From contig OZ220224.1 in assembly GCA_964291485.2 (NCBI GenBank), positions 620,001-684,000 on the forward strand: 64,000 nt of DNA. The letters are read 5' to 3'. The notes beneath the pieces were generated by a model, which saw only the letters and a program-made list of their open reading frames with translations, was not told the DNA's origin and ran no database searches. Both the position numbers and the translations under genes were made by a program. This DNA is from Kistimonas sp964291485 (lineage in GTDB: Bacteria; Pseudomonadota; Gammaproteobacteria; Pseudomonadales; Endozoicomonadaceae). Below are positions 36,005 to 45,439 of the stretch, one piece after another; within the stretch, counting starts at the first letter, position 1; each line of letters opens with the position of its first letter.

Positions 36005-36018
36005 TGTAAACGTTTACA
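36005..36018 (-). promoter_or_regulatory. LacI-family operator O2
   Basis: A second exact copy of TGTAAACGTTTACA, 55 bases centre to centre from O1 and on the upstream side of the candidate -35. The spacing allows looping by a tetrameric repressor, or independent binding. Confidence 0.85.
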
Positions 36019-36560
36019 TTTTGTGTTCAAAAAAATAAGACGATTTTGTCTTACCTATGGCGGGTGACTGAGTATTCAGATAAAAGAAACAATTAACTGA
36101 CAGTGTTTTACATAACATCACCAGCCTCTGGATACCCAGGATGAATACATCCCGCTTAAACATTTTTTGCTGTTTTGATTCTTTTTTTCGAACCCTGTTG
36201 TTTATTTATTCTGCAGCCATGTAACCAGATAAATTTCATGCAAGTTATGATTTGGCTCAATAAAAAAGCCGCTAACACCGTAGTCAGTTGTTAAGTCGAT
36301 TAAAACAAAAAGAAAAAACGAGGTTATTCATAGAGTTAACATCAACTAGGCATAATCAATACTTTAAAAAAAGTGTGTGTGCCATGAAGATGACAAATTG
36401 ATGTATGCCAATAAATTTTCAGATGATTATCGTTAGGCTGAACCCCGTTTCAAAAAGAAAGGCTGGGGACGTCATGTATCACTGATAGGGACTCGCAGAC
36501 ATTTCCTGATTCGTGTCTTGCCAGATCCGTTCCGTGAACCACTGCGGCGGGTCATAACAC
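36019..36560. other. long AT-rich intergenic region between divergent units
   Basis: About 540 bases without a credible gene, AT-rich with many A and T tracts. It separates the SnoaL operon from the SSS symporter and must hold the symporter promoter. I see no third TGTAAACGTTTACA copy, no tRNA and no known riboswitch. The short open frames here have no ribosome sites. Confidence 0.45.
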
Positions 36561-36605
36561 TTGATATGGCAAAGGCTTTGTTCAGCTGTACAGGGTTCAA
36601 CCGGT

Positions 36606-38153
36606 ATGGTAACAGGCTCCAGTTTTCTGGTGATGGCAATTTATCTTTTTGCCACATTGTTGATAAGTTTTCTGGTAAACCGAAGAAAAGAAACACGTGG
36701 TGATTTTGCCACGGGAGGTCGCCAGTTTGGCTGGGTAACTGCCGGAATTTCAATCCTGGCAACCTATATAAGCGCGATGACATTTGTTGGCATGCCGGGC
36801 TGGATTTACCAGGAAGGTATGCAAGCGCTGATTATTCACCTGAATTATCCCATCGTTGTATTCTTCACTGTTGTTTTCTTTATCCCGGTTTTTTATAAAC
36901 TGGGGCTTACCTCCATCTATGAATACCTTGAACATCGGTTTGGTGTAAAAGTCAGAACCATCAACGCGATTGTTTTTATCATTGTCCGCTGTATTTCCGC
37001 CGGCATTATTCTCTATACCGTGTCGTTGATTCTGGTGATGGTGATCCCCATCTCAATAGAAGAAGCGATTATCTATATCAGCATATTCACCGCTTTCTAT
37101 ACTTATTGTGGCGGCATCTCTACGGTTATCTGGACGGATGTGATGCAATCGGTGGTGCTGTTACTGGGCAGTGTTGCCGTCCTGGTTTGCCTGTTACTGC
37201 AGATGCCTGATAGTAACCTGCTGGCAGTTGTACCGGACAAGTTGGAAATCATCAATCCATCATTCGACTTTACCAACGATACGACGCTATGGAGTGGATT
37301 GATTGCGGTAACGTTCCTGCATTTGAGTGTCTATGGTTCCAATCAGCTGATTATCCAGCGTACCCTGGCAACGCGATCCGTTCATCTGGCGCAGAAATCC
37401 ATGCTGATCTGTGGTTATGGGGCATTTTTCGTTTATGCCTTTTTTAGCCTGGTAGGGATTTTGCTGTTTGTGTTTTATGGCGGCGAAGCGTTTACCAACA
37501 GTAATAACATTATTCTGGATTTTGTTTTTCATCATACCAATCCCGTGATTGTCGGGCTGGTGATGTCGGCCTTGATGGCGGCGGCTATGTCGTCACTTGA
37601 TTCCACTTACAACTCCATGGCGACAGTTGCCACGGTGGATATCTATCGTCGTTTTATCAAACCCGATGCCGAAGCGACACACTATGAAGCCATGGCGCGA
37701 CGACTGAGTATCAGTTGTTCGGTGCTGGTTATCGTTCCCGCCATACTGGCGATATCCAACGAATCGGTGCTGAAGAGTATTGCTAGCTTGGTATCTATTT
37801 TTGTGGGGATTCAGTTGGGTTCTTTTGTATTGGGCCTGATCTCCCGAACCGCTAACGAAACCGGTGCTGTTGTTGCCAGTGTGATAAGTATGCTGGTTAT
37901 TGCCGGGTGCTGGCTGACGGAGATTGCCTGGCCCTGGTATGCGCCCATCGGAACCGTGGTTTTTATTGTTGTCGGGTATGGTGTCAGCCAGTGTTACGGG
38001 AGCTTGTCGACAGAGCAGCAAACATTTGTGGATCAGCAAAAACTGCTATACCAACGGCCTGCGCTATCTCATTACCTGTTGCTGGTTTTTGCTCTGGTTA
38101 CAGTCATCAGTTGTCTTTACCTGCCGGATATCCTGTTAACGGTGATAAGTTAA
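36606..38153 (+). CDS. sodium:solute symporter (SSS family)
   Basis: A polytopic Na+-coupled importer of about 515 residues (13 helices). Family marks: GGRQFGWVTAGISILATYISAMTFVG in helices 2-3, and the sodium-site block ALMAAAMSSLDSTYNSMATV in helix 8, with DIYRRFI after it. The ATG at 36606 places helix 1 correctly; a TTG at 36561 is in frame. Substrate unknown, but the neighbouring SnoaL genes on both sides suggest it serves the same pathway as the MFS transporter. Confidence 0.88.
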   Translation: MVTGSSFLVMAIYLFATLLISFLVNRRKETRGDFATGGRQFGWVTAGISILATYISAMTFVGMPGWIYQEGMQALIIHLNYPIVVFFTVVFFIPVFYKLGLTSIYEYLEHRFGVKVRTINAIVFIIVRCISAGIILYTVSLILVMVIPISIEEAIIYISIFTAFYTYCGGISTVIWTDVMQSVVLLLGSVAVLVCLLLQMPDSNLLAVVPDKLEIINPSFDFTNDTTLWSGLIAVTFLHLSVYGSNQLIIQRTLATRSVHLAQKSMLICGYGAFFVYAFFSLVGILLFVFYGGEAFTNSNNIILDFVFHHTNPVIVGLVMSALMAAAMSSLDSTYNSMATVATVDIYRRFIKPDAEATHYEAMARRLSISCSVLVIVPAILAISNESVLKSIASLVSIFVGIQLGSFVLGLISRTANETGAVVASVISMLVIAGCWLTEIAWPWYAPIGTVVFIVVGYGVSQCYGSLSTEQQTFVDQQKLLYQRPALSHYLLLVFALVTVISCLYLPDILLTVIS

Positions 38154-38324
38154 TATGCATGGCAGTGGGATTTTATTGCGACTTGCCGATGGTTCGTATT
38201 CGTTAACGTGTTATATCAATCGTACTGTCTAACTCTATCAAAGTTCCCAGCTCCCAGTAGCACTGAGTGAATCCCCGGCTTTTGAAAGCATGATTGGTAT
38301 TAACCGGCCAATAAACGAATAATA

Positions 38325-38359
38325 AAAAACCCGGGTAATCTATGATTACCCGGGTTTTT
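38325..38359. terminator. bidirectional intrinsic terminator
   Basis: AAAAACCCGGGTAATC and GATTACCCGGGTTTTT form a perfect 16-bp inverted repeat around TAT, with poly-A and poly-T flanks. It serves both the symporter gene and the converging SnoaL gene. Confidence 0.92.
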
Positions 38360-38382
38360 GTATCAATGGATTAAGCACGTTT

Positions 38383-38916
38383 TTAGTGCACTTCACCATT
38401 CTGGACAGGCATGGCGCCAGTGTCGTTCATTTCCCAACCATGGCCATTGAAGGCATCGATACCTAACTGTTTCATCACGTATGGGAAATCAACCATGACG
38501 TAGTTATCAACAATCTTGCCGTCGACCACTTTCCAGAAGTCCATGTAGCGAATCTCGACACGTTTGCCGGTGGGGGCAACGCCCATGAAGGGACCACTGT
38601 GAATGGCCTCCTGGCGACCGAAAGCGGCGCACCATTCGCCCTGGGTAATGCGGGCTTCATCGAAGCAGACCTTGTCGGAGAAAGCCGCCTGGAAAGGGCG
38701 CTGCCAGTTATCCTGGAACTCTTTCAGGCCCTTCTTGAAACCGCAGCCGGCGTTGCCGATCCAGCGGAAGGACTGGCTGAAGAACCGATCCATATGGTCA
38801 ATGTCATGGTCGTTCAGACCGTCAACCATGGCATTGATGACGCCCAGTGTTTCTTCGGTTTTGCTGAGGTCGTTGTCTTTGGTCAGTACAGCCTGTTCAG
38901 GACGTGAACCTTTCAT
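38383..38916 (-). CDS. single-domain SnoaL-like (NTF2-fold) protein
   Basis: A 177-residue protein with one SnoaL-like domain (about 20-155): MDRFFSQSFRWIGNAGCG, GVAPTGKRVEIRYMDFWKVVDGKI and NYVMVDFPYVMKQLG. The last blocks closely mirror those in the two double-domain proteins (GMPATGKHIVMRCADLYRREGDLL; DIIDILMQMG), so all three belong to one subfamily. AGGAAAGG precedes the ATG at 38916. The AraC regulator upstream at 39033 is on the same strand. Confidence 0.8.
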   Translation of the reverse strand: MKGSRPEQAVLTKDNDLSKTEETLGVINAMVDGLNDHDIDHMDRFFSQSFRWIGNAGCGFKKGLKEFQDNWQRPFQAAFSDKVCFDEARITQGEWCAAFGRQEAIHSGPFMGVAPTGKRVEIRYMDFWKVVDGKIVDNYVMVDFPYVMKQLGIDAFNGHGWEMNDTGAMPVQNGEVH

Positions 38917-39032
38917 GATGCGTTACCTTTCCTGTCAGAGGATCGTTTTGGAAGACAGAGTTATGGTAAGGACAGGCCTGAAGAAAAGGCATGGAGGAAA
39001 CTGGCCGGTATATGTAGATTTGCACCAAATAT

Positions 39033-39995
39033 TCAATGAAAGGCTGCGCTGGTTGGGTACATTTTCAATGCCTCACGGGTACTGAATCGATATTGGCTGG
39101 GAGATTCTCCAATCGCCTCACGAAAGGTTTTACTGAAGTGGAACTGGTCGCAGAAGCCGGTGTCCTGTGCAATCTGGGCCAGATTGTCGTGAGAATAAAC
39201 CAGTTTGGCCATGGCGCATTCAAGCCGTTTGCTTTTGATGTACTGAACAGGTAGTTGTCCGGTGGCTTTTTTAAACGTGCGTGTAAATGTGTTTCGGCTC
39301 ATGGCACAGGCTTTAGCCATTGCTTCCACCGTTATACCAACCAGATCCTCTTCCAGTAGCTGTATGGCGGTGGACAGGCGATTGAGTGCCATGTAATCCA
39401 ATGCATCTAGCTGCGGCGTTGGCGACAGGTTTAAGAGATCATGGAACAACATATACCGATAACCGGATTGCAGAACGCTTTGTTTCAGGTCCGGACGCCT
39501 TTCATAGTCACGCATCGCCAACGTTAGATGATGCAGACTGGCTTTCAGAGAGCTTCCCCGATGGCGGTTGACAACCTGCGGCAAATCAAGCATCGCCAGG
39601 ATATCTAGACTGTTAAAAAGCGAGTAACGAACGTGGATACCATCAATGACCGTGGGCGAATCAACCGTCAGTCTGTGTTTGACGCCAGCGGGAATCAGCA
39701 TGATTTCATCGGGACCGGCCTGCAAATAGCTGCGACCGGATGATGCACTGAGTTCGCAGGTGTAGCGGCCTGAATGTACGCTCAGAATCACCCAGAAGGG
39801 TAGGATGCGCCAATCGGTTGTGACACAATAATCGGTACGGTTTTCATGCCAGTAAATCGTACTTCCCAGAGCTTTTTCGATGATATCAACCAGGGTGTCA
39901 TTCAAACGACGCATTGTATGGTCTGACCTGCAGTAAGCGACTGATCCATTGCGGATGGTAATACAGCGTCGTTGAAATCCTTTGATACGTATCAT
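39033..39995 (-). CDS. AraC-family transcriptional regulator
   Basis: A 320-residue activator. Residues about 45-190 form a cupin-like ligand domain (GPDEIMLIPAGVKHRLTV). The C-terminal 100 residues contain two helix-turn-helix motifs: VEAMAKACAMSRNTFTRTFKKATG and LAQIAQDTGFCDQFHFSKTFREAIGESPSQYR. The start may be 39995 or the ATG at 39914; neither has a strong ribosome site. Probably an activator of the SnoaL/SSS genes, from position only. Confidence 0.88.
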   Translation of the reverse strand: MIRIKGFQRRCITIRNGSVAYCRSDHTMRRLNDTLVDIIEKALGSTIYWHENRTDYCVTTDWRILPFWVILSVHSGRYTCELSASSGRSYLQAGPDEIMLIPAGVKHRLTVDSPTVIDGIHVRYSLFNSLDILAMLDLPQVVNRHRGSSLKASLHHLTLAMRDYERRPDLKQSVLQSGYRYMLFHDLLNLSPTPQLDALDYMALNRLSTAIQLLEEDLVGITVEAMAKACAMSRNTFTRTFKKATGQLPVQYIKSKRLECAMAKLVYSHDNLAQIAQDTGFCDQFHFSKTFREAIGESPSQYRFSTREALKMYPTSAAFH

Positions 39996-40131
39996 GAACC
40001 GGAACGACTTGGCGATTGCGGTTCATGCAGCACTTTTCAGAACAACTGGTTAGACTGATAGATATGCATCTGCTCCGTCCTGAAATACCGGGCGTTGAGA
40101 CGAAAGGAATCAAAGCGTAAAGGAGCCGGGA

Positions 40132-40515
40132 ATGTTGCTTTTCAGTCGTTATCTGGCGCTGGCATTTGCCTGGGTGCTGGGTATTGGCGAAACCTTCGTG
40201 TTTGTCACTACCGATAAATACTGGCCGTTGACTTTCGATGACTACATCGCAGTCGCATTCATGCTGCTGGTGGCCAGAATGGCGCGTAATGAACTCAGCA
40301 TTGTGCTGTTGCCGGTTGGCTGGGCGTTTGTTGTGGGGAACTTCTACGCAATGCTGTTCATGCGACTTGAGACCAGTTTCAACAGCAGTGAACGGCTGGA
40401 TGTCATCACGGTGGCGCTGGGGGTTGGTTTTGTCGGGTTATTGACGTCGATTATTGCCTGCGTACAACTGATGCGTAAATATACGGCGCAGGCTGACGAA
40501 AACGGCATTCTCTGA
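40132..40515 (+). CDS. small four-helix membrane protein, unknown function
   Basis: A 127-residue integral membrane protein with about four helices (about 8-26, 36-50, 56-76, 93-113) and a short polar tail. No recognised family motif. AAGGAG lies just in front of the ATG at 40132. It is divergent from the AraC gene. Confidence 0.65.
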   Translation: MLLFSRYLALAFAWVLGIGETFVFVTTDKYWPLTFDDYIAVAFMLLVARMARNELSIVLLPVGWAFVVGNFYAMLFMRLETSFNSSERLDVITVALGVGFVGLLTSIIACVQLMRKYTAQADENGIL

Positions 40516-40749
40516 TAACACCGAATAACCGCTGTCATTGTGCAGTTGAATAGGGAAGATGCTCTGAAAACTGTTGGTAAAGCGTATTTCACTTACTGTC
40601 AGACAATGGCACAGTAAAGCTCGGGTGGGTATAACCCTTCAGGAAGTCCCTGTTCGGGCGATGTATAACCATTACACAACCTGACCGTTCATCGTATTTC
40701 TTTCCCCCGTGGATTTTGGGGCACTTACGCTTTAAACGCAGTCGCATCA

Positions 40750-42009
40750 ATGAATAATACGCATTCTATGTCTGGCAGGGATAAGCAGTTACTCATACTT
40801 GTTTTGGGGATCCTGACCTGTCTGGGGCCACTGGCCATTGATCTTTATCTGCCAGCCATGCCCGCCATTGCCGAGAGCATGAACGAACCTCTGGGTAGCA
40901 TCCAGCTGACGCTGAGCGCTTATACGCTGGGCTTTGCCCTGGGGCAGTTAATTTTTGGCCCGTTGGCCGATCGTTTCGGGCGGCTCCGGGTCATGGTGCC
41001 CGGCCTGGTGTTTTATATCGGCACGACCTTGCTTTCAGCCTTCACCAATACGGCCAATGAACTCATCGTAGCCCGTATCCTGCAGGCCATGTCCGGGGCT
41101 GCTGTGATGGTCACGATTCCCGCCATGGTGCGTGACATGTTTGACCGGGAAGACTGCGCACGGATCATGTCTTCGATACTGCTGGTGATGACCGTGGCGC
41201 CGTTGATTGCGCCGCTGCTGGGCGGACAACTGTTGCTGTTAGGCGGTTGGCGTTCGCTCTTTATTACTCTGGCTCTGTTTGGATGCGCGGCGTTGGTGCT
41301 GGCGTTGTTTATGTTGAAAGAGTCTCTGCCGGAAGAACACCGCCAGGCGCTTACGGCAAAACAACTGACCCGCAATTACCTGTCTGTGATTACCCACCGC
41401 AATGCCATGGGATGTATTCTGGGTCATGCCTTTTTCTTTGGTGGACTGTTTGCATTTATCAGTGCATCACCGTTCGTTTATATCCAGCTCTATGGCATAG
41501 CGCCTGAATATTATGGTTTTCTTTTTGCCGCCAACATCGTTGCAATGGGAACCTGCAATATCATCAATATGCGTCTGATCGGACGTTTCCCACTGCTGAA
41601 TATGTTGCGTTGTGGAACTGCATTTGCCGCTTTGTCAGGTTTGGTGCTGTTATTCATGGCCATGACGGGTGCCGGTGGTCTTTGGGGTATCGTGATCCCC
41701 GTTGTTTTGAATGTCGGCATGCTTGGGTTCACAGGCCCTAACTCTAATGCTTTGGCCCTGTCTTATTTTCCTGGCATTGCAGGCACAGCCAATGCGGCTG
41801 CAGGGATTCTGCGTTTTGGTATCGGTGGTATTACGGCAGGGCTTGCCGGGATGTTCCACAATGGCACCGCGGTTCCTATGGCTGCGCTGATTGCGGGTTG
41901 CGGATTATGTTCGGTTCTGTCATTGATGCTGGTGAGAGAACGGCAGGTTATCAACAGAGAGCCCATTAATGATGAGCATCATGATGAACCGCCCCGTGCA
42001 GCTGCCTGA
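40750..42009 (+). CDS. Bcr/CflA-type MFS multidrug efflux transporter
   Basis: A 419-residue 12-helix drug:H+ antiporter of the DHA1 group. Marks: LGPLAIDLYLPAMPAIAESM in helix 1 (family motif D-x-Y-L-P), GPLADRFGRLRVM between helices 2 and 3, and RILQAMSGAAVMVTIPAMVRD in helix 4. The tail is His/Asp-rich (NDEHHDEPP). It converges with sugE, another efflux gene, with 29 bases between the stops. Confidence 0.9.
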   Translation: MNNTHSMSGRDKQLLILVLGILTCLGPLAIDLYLPAMPAIAESMNEPLGSIQLTLSAYTLGFALGQLIFGPLADRFGRLRVMVPGLVFYIGTTLLSAFTNTANELIVARILQAMSGAAVMVTIPAMVRDMFDREDCARIMSSILLVMTVAPLIAPLLGGQLLLLGGWRSLFITLALFGCAALVLALFMLKESLPEEHRQALTAKQLTRNYLSVITHRNAMGCILGHAFFFGGLFAFISASPFVYIQLYGIAPEYYGFLFAANIVAMGTCNIINMRLIGRFPLLNMLRCGTAFAALSGLVLLFMAMTGAGGLWGIVIPVVLNVGMLGFTGPNSNALALSYFPGIAGTANAAAGILRFGIGGITAGLAGMFHNGTAVPMAALIAGCGLCSVLSLMLVRERQVINREPINDEHHDEPPRAAA

Positions 42010-42038
42010 AATCTGGCACTACAAAGCGATGGTTTTGC

Positions 42039-42368
42039 TTATTCAATAGCGCTTGAAACCAGCTTTAAACCGATAATCCCGGCGACAATCAAAAGAATGC
42101 AGAAAATGCGCAGGATATCCCGGGATTCGCCCAGAAAGAGCATGCCAAAGGTCGCGACACCAACAGCACCTATACCCGTCCACACCGCGTAAGCGGTCCC
42201 CATGGGCAGCTTCTGCAGGGCCAGCGCCATGAAGTAGAAGCTTATAATAATGGCTGCCACTGTACCGGCCGTCGGCAGTAACCGTGTAAACCCCTCGGTA
42301 TATTTCAGGCCCACGGCCCATACGCATTCAAACAAGCCGGCAATGGCGATATATAACCAGTACTTCAC
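42039..42368 (-). CDS. sugE: SMR-family exporter SugE (guanidinium exporter, Gdx type)
   Basis: A 109-residue four-helix small multidrug resistance protein. The essential Glu of helix 1 lies in GLFECVWAVGLKYTEGF, where the W-x-x-x-L-K-Y pattern marks the SugE/Gdx branch rather than EmrE. GTAYAVWTGIGAVG is the family block in helix 3. It starts with GTG at 42368, with AAGGG 8 bases upstream. I see no guanidine riboswitch in the 110 bases before it. Confidence 0.9.
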   Translation of the reverse strand: MKYWLYIAIAGLFECVWAVGLKYTEGFTRLLPTAGTVAAIIISFYFMALALQKLPMGTAYAVWTGIGAVGVATFGMLFLGESRDILRIFCILLIVAGIIGLKLVSSAIE

Positions 42369-42511
42369 GTCAGCTACCCTTTATTCCACTCTCAGCCTTC
42401 TAACGAACCGGATGAAACCAACCGTGTTCTTTTCATCAGCGATTGCAGTTTAGACAGAAAAAGGGATGGGGAGTTTCAGGAGAAAAAGGGCGTATGACAA
42501 AGGGGATAGGC

Positions 42512-42526
42512 CGGGCATAGTGCCCG
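42512..42526 (-). terminator. weak hairpin after slyD
   Basis: CGGGCA and TGCCCG pair around TAG, 12 bases downstream of the slyD stop on the minus strand. A pyrimidine-rich stretch follows, but no proper T-run. Confidence 0.4.
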
Positions 42527-42538
42527 ACCCAAAAGCTA

Positions 42539-43048
42539 TTACTCTTCGTGAGCGTGTGCTTCTTCGTGGCCGTGGTTGCAACTTTCACCGTGGATGTGGC
42601 CGTGTTCCAGCTCATCCTTGGTGGCGTCGCGAACTTCGACGACTTCCACGTCAAAGTGCAGGGTTTCACCGGCCAGCGGCGCATTAGCGTCAACGACAAC
42701 AGTCTCTTCTGTCACAGCAGTGACGGTCACGATCTGTGGACCAAAGGGCCCTTCTGCGTGGAACTGCATGCCGGGCTCAATAGTTTCGATACCTGCGAAA
42801 GCCTCCATGGGGACTTCCTGCACCAGGTTCTCATCGTATTCGCCGTAAGCTTCGGCGGGTTCAACGGTTACCTGCAGCTTGTCGCCCGCTTTTTTGCCAA
42901 CCAGGGCGTTTTCCAGGCCTTCAATGATATTGCCGGCGCCGTGCAGGTAGGCCAGGGGAGGATGACCTGCGGAGCTGTCCAGGACTTCGCCTTGATCATT
43001 TTTCAGGGTGTAGTGGATCAGTACCGCTTTCTGCTCGGAAATTGTCAT
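42539..43048 (-). CDS. slyD: FKBP-type peptidyl-prolyl isomerase SlyD
   Basis: A 169-residue cytoplasmic folding helper and metallochaperone. The FKBP part starts YTLKNDQGEVLDSS and includes GAGNIIEGLENALVGKKAGD. The insert-in-flap domain (about 70-120) follows, with NAPLAGETLHFDVEVVEVRDAT closing the fold. The tail from about 150 on is metal-binding (HGHIHGESCNHGHEEAHAHEE). It may take part in nickel delivery, though no nickel enzyme is in the window. Confidence 0.93.
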   Translation of the reverse strand: MTISEQKAVLIHYTLKNDQGEVLDSSAGHPPLAYLHGAGNIIEGLENALVGKKAGDKLQVTVEPAEAYGEYDENLVQEVPMEAFAGIETIEPGMQFHAEGPFGPQIVTVTAVTEETVVVDANAPLAGETLHFDVEVVEVRDATKDELEHGHIHGESCNHGHEEAHAHEE

Positions 43049-43148
43049 CAGATAACCTTAGGGAATTTATGGCAGGTGAGGGTTTCCATGCTAACGAACT
43101 TTAGGGTTCGGGAACAGGAAAAAGGTAAGAATTGGGGAAGAAATCAAG

Positions 43149-43177
43149 AAGGCCTGCAGCCGGGCGCTGCAGGCCTT
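43149..43177 (-). terminator. terminator of ackA
   Basis: AAGGCCTGCAGC and GCTGCAGGCCTT form a perfect 12-bp stem around CGGGC, 8 bases past the ackA stop. A pyrimidine-rich CTTCTTGATTTCTTCC follows on the minus strand. Confidence 0.75.
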
Positions 43178-43184
43178 ATGAGGA

Positions 43185-44372
43185 TTAGCCGATCAGGGCG
43201 GCAGTATCCTGAGCGATCATCAGCTCTTCGTTGGTCGCAACCACCATGGCAACGGTGCTGCCTTCGTTGGTGATAACGCCTTCGTTGCCGAAACGGAACT
43301 TCTCGTTCAGTTCGTCGCTCATGTCGAAGCCGAATACGCCCATCAGCTCCAGAACCTTCTTACGGATCAGGTCGGAGTTTTCACCGATACCACCGGTGAA
43401 CGCCAGTGCGTCGATACGGCCCAGGGCAACAGCCAGACCGGCCAGCTGCTTGGCCAGAACGTAGCAGAATACGTCCAGCGCCAGCTGTGCACGACGGTTG
43501 CCTTCAGCAGCCGCTTCTTCGATGGCACGGCAGTCGTTGCTCAGACCGGAAATACCCAGCAGACCGGACTTCTTGTTCAGAATGTCGGTGATTTCTTCCA
43601 GGGTGTAACCGTAGGTCTTGTTCAGGAAGCTGAATACGTTCGGATCCAGGCTGCCGGAACGGGTGCCCATGACCAGGCCTTCCAGCGGGGTCAGGCCCAT
43701 GGTGGTATCAACGGATTCACCGTTCAGGACGGCCGCGGCGCTGGCGCCGTTACCCAGGTGAGCGACCAGGATAGCGCTGTTGTTCAGGTCCAGACCCAGC
43801 ATTTCAGCAGCGCGGGCGCTGACGTAGCGGTAGCTGGTGCCGTGCATGCCGTAACGACGCAGGCCCTGCTCTTCGTAGTACTCGTAAGGTACGGCGTAGA
43901 TGTAGGCGCGCTCAGGCATGGTCTGGTGGAATGCGGTGTCGAATACAGTGGCTTGCTTCAGGCCGGGGAAGTATTCGATGGCAGCGCGGATACCGACCAG
44001 GTGAGCCGGGTTGTGCAGCGGTGCCAGGTGGATGCAGTCTTCGATGCCCTGAACCACTTCGTCAGTGATGATGCAGGATTCTTTGAAGGTCTCACCACCG
44101 TGAACCACGCGGTGGCCGATGCCGCCGATGGTGTCGAACAGGTTGGTTTCTTTCAGGACTTCCAACAGCTTGCCAAAGACTTCGAAGTGACCGGCAGCCG
44201 GCATTTCGACCATGTCTTTGTTGCCCTGGAACTTCCAGCGGACAAAAGCTTCCGGAGTGGACAGACGCTCAGCAACACCGCTGATTTTCTCGTCACCGTT
44301 CTGTGGGTTGATCACTGCAAACTTCAGTGAAGAGCTGCCGCAGTTGATGATCAGGATGTTTTCTTGGGTCAT
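43185..44372 (-). CDS. ackA: acetate kinase
   Basis: A 395-residue cytoplasmic kinase interconverting acetate + ATP and acetyl phosphate + ADP. The N-terminal NCGSSSLKFAVIN, the middle HLGNGAS and MGLTPLEGLVMGTRSGSLDP blocks, and FTGGIGENS are all intact, and the length is normal. No phosphotransacetylase gene is next to it. The coding sequence is strongly codon-biased, suggesting high expression. Confidence 0.96.
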   Translation of the reverse strand: MTQENILIINCGSSSLKFAVINPQNGDEKISGVAERLSTPEAFVRWKFQGNKDMVEMPAAGHFEVFGKLLEVLKETNLFDTIGGIGHRVVHGGETFKESCIITDEVVQGIEDCIHLAPLHNPAHLVGIRAAIEYFPGLKQATVFDTAFHQTMPERAYIYAVPYEYYEEQGLRRYGMHGTSYRYVSARAAEMLGLDLNNSAILVAHLGNGASAAAVLNGESVDTTMGLTPLEGLVMGTRSGSLDPNVFSFLNKTYGYTLEEITDILNKKSGLLGISGLSNDCRAIEEAAAEGNRRAQLALDVFCYVLAKQLAGLAVALGRIDALAFTGGIGENSDLIRKKVLELMGVFGFDMSDELNEKFRFGNEGVITNEGSTVAMVVATNEELMIAQDTAALIG

Positions 44373-44668
44373 GGGGCTTCCGTTTAGGCTGGTTTTACTC
44401 AGTAACTGAGGGCCTCAAGTGGGTGAGGCCGACATCAAAAACGCGCGCAAAGTATCAATTGCAGTTTAGTCGGGTCAATCCGTATATGTGCGGGAGCAGG
44501 CAATAACCCGGTTTTTTGTCCGGCAATATGCCTGATATGGCTGGCGATGCCTTTCGTCCAGTACGGATTAGCGTTTGGATACCTATGCCGTATGATTAGA
44601 CCCCCTTATGCCTGATTGGTTGCCGTTGTGTACGCCAGGTCTTTGTTAATGGTGAGTGTGCCTGTCTG

Positions 44669-45439
44669 ATGATGCATTCTGACATCCTGGTGACAATCGT
44701 GATTTCGCTGGCGATCCATGCCGCGATTGTCGGCTTTGTTGGAAAGCCTGAAACCCGTCTGGATATGCTGGCGTTGCCCAAGGGTGGGCAGACCTTGCAG
44801 GTGAATGTCACCCTGGCGAGCCCACCAAAACCGAAGACCGAGCCGGCGAAGGACGACCAAAACAAACCCTCTGAAGAGCCGGAACCACAAGCGGTTAAAA
44901 AAACGGAGTCTGTCGTAACGACACACGGTGAATCACCCAATAAAACGGTTGTAAAAACCGAAGAGGATCGCCCCAAACCGGTCAGCAAACCCAAACCGCC
45001 AGAGCCTGAAAAGCAACCTGAGACATTGCCACCAGAAAAACGGGTAGCAAAAAAGGAAACCGCAGAATCCCAGCAGCCTGTTACGGAAGCGTCAAAGGGG
45101 AATACTGCCCAGGATATGAACCGTACCGCTGATGTCGCCGGTTTGACTGACCAGCGTCCCCTGGTGTCGGAGCCTCTGTTTAACGGTGCCCAACGTAAGC
45201 CAGCCTACCCTTACCAGGCGCGCAAGCGCGGACAGCAGGGAACGGTGTTGCTGGAGGTTTTCCTGGATAACCGGGGACATATTGAATCTGTCACCCTGGT
45301 GGATTCTTCCGGCTTCAGCCTGCTGGATCGTGCTGCAGAAAAAGCTGTGCGAGGATGGTCATTCCGGCCGTTGGTGCGTGACGGCGTGTCTCTGGCCTGT
45401 CGTGTACGCGTACCGGTGGTCTTCAGGTTGGATGCATAA
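44669..45439 (+). CDS. TonB-family energy-transducing protein
   Basis: A 256-residue protein with an N-terminal membrane anchor (about 6-24), a long Pro/Lys/Glu-rich periplasmic spacer (about 48-150), and a C-terminal TonB domain (about 170-256). The latter has RKPAYPYQARKRGQQGTVLLEVFLD, DSSGFSLLDRAAEKAVRGWSFRP and a final RVPVVFRLDA. It would couple the proton gradient to outer-membrane receptors. No exbB/exbD or receptor gene is adjacent. ATGs at 44669 and 44672 are both possible starts. Confidence 0.88.
   Translation: MMHSDILVTIVISLAIHAAIVGFVGKPETRLDMLALPKGGQTLQVNVTLASPPKPKTEPAKDDQNKPSEEPEPQAVKKTESVVTTHGESPNKTVVKTEEDRPKPVSKPKPPEPEKQPETLPPEKRVAKKETAESQQPVTEASKGNTAQDMNRTADVAGLTDQRPLVSEPLFNGAQRKPAYPYQARKRGQQGTVLLEVFLDNRGHIESVTLVDSSGFSLLDRAAEKAVRGWSFRPLVRDGVSLACRVRVPVVFRLDA

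Noticed and set aside
42369..42480. Guanidine riboswitch before sugE
   Set aside because: The space is short and the characteristic ACGR-type loops and stems are not visible.
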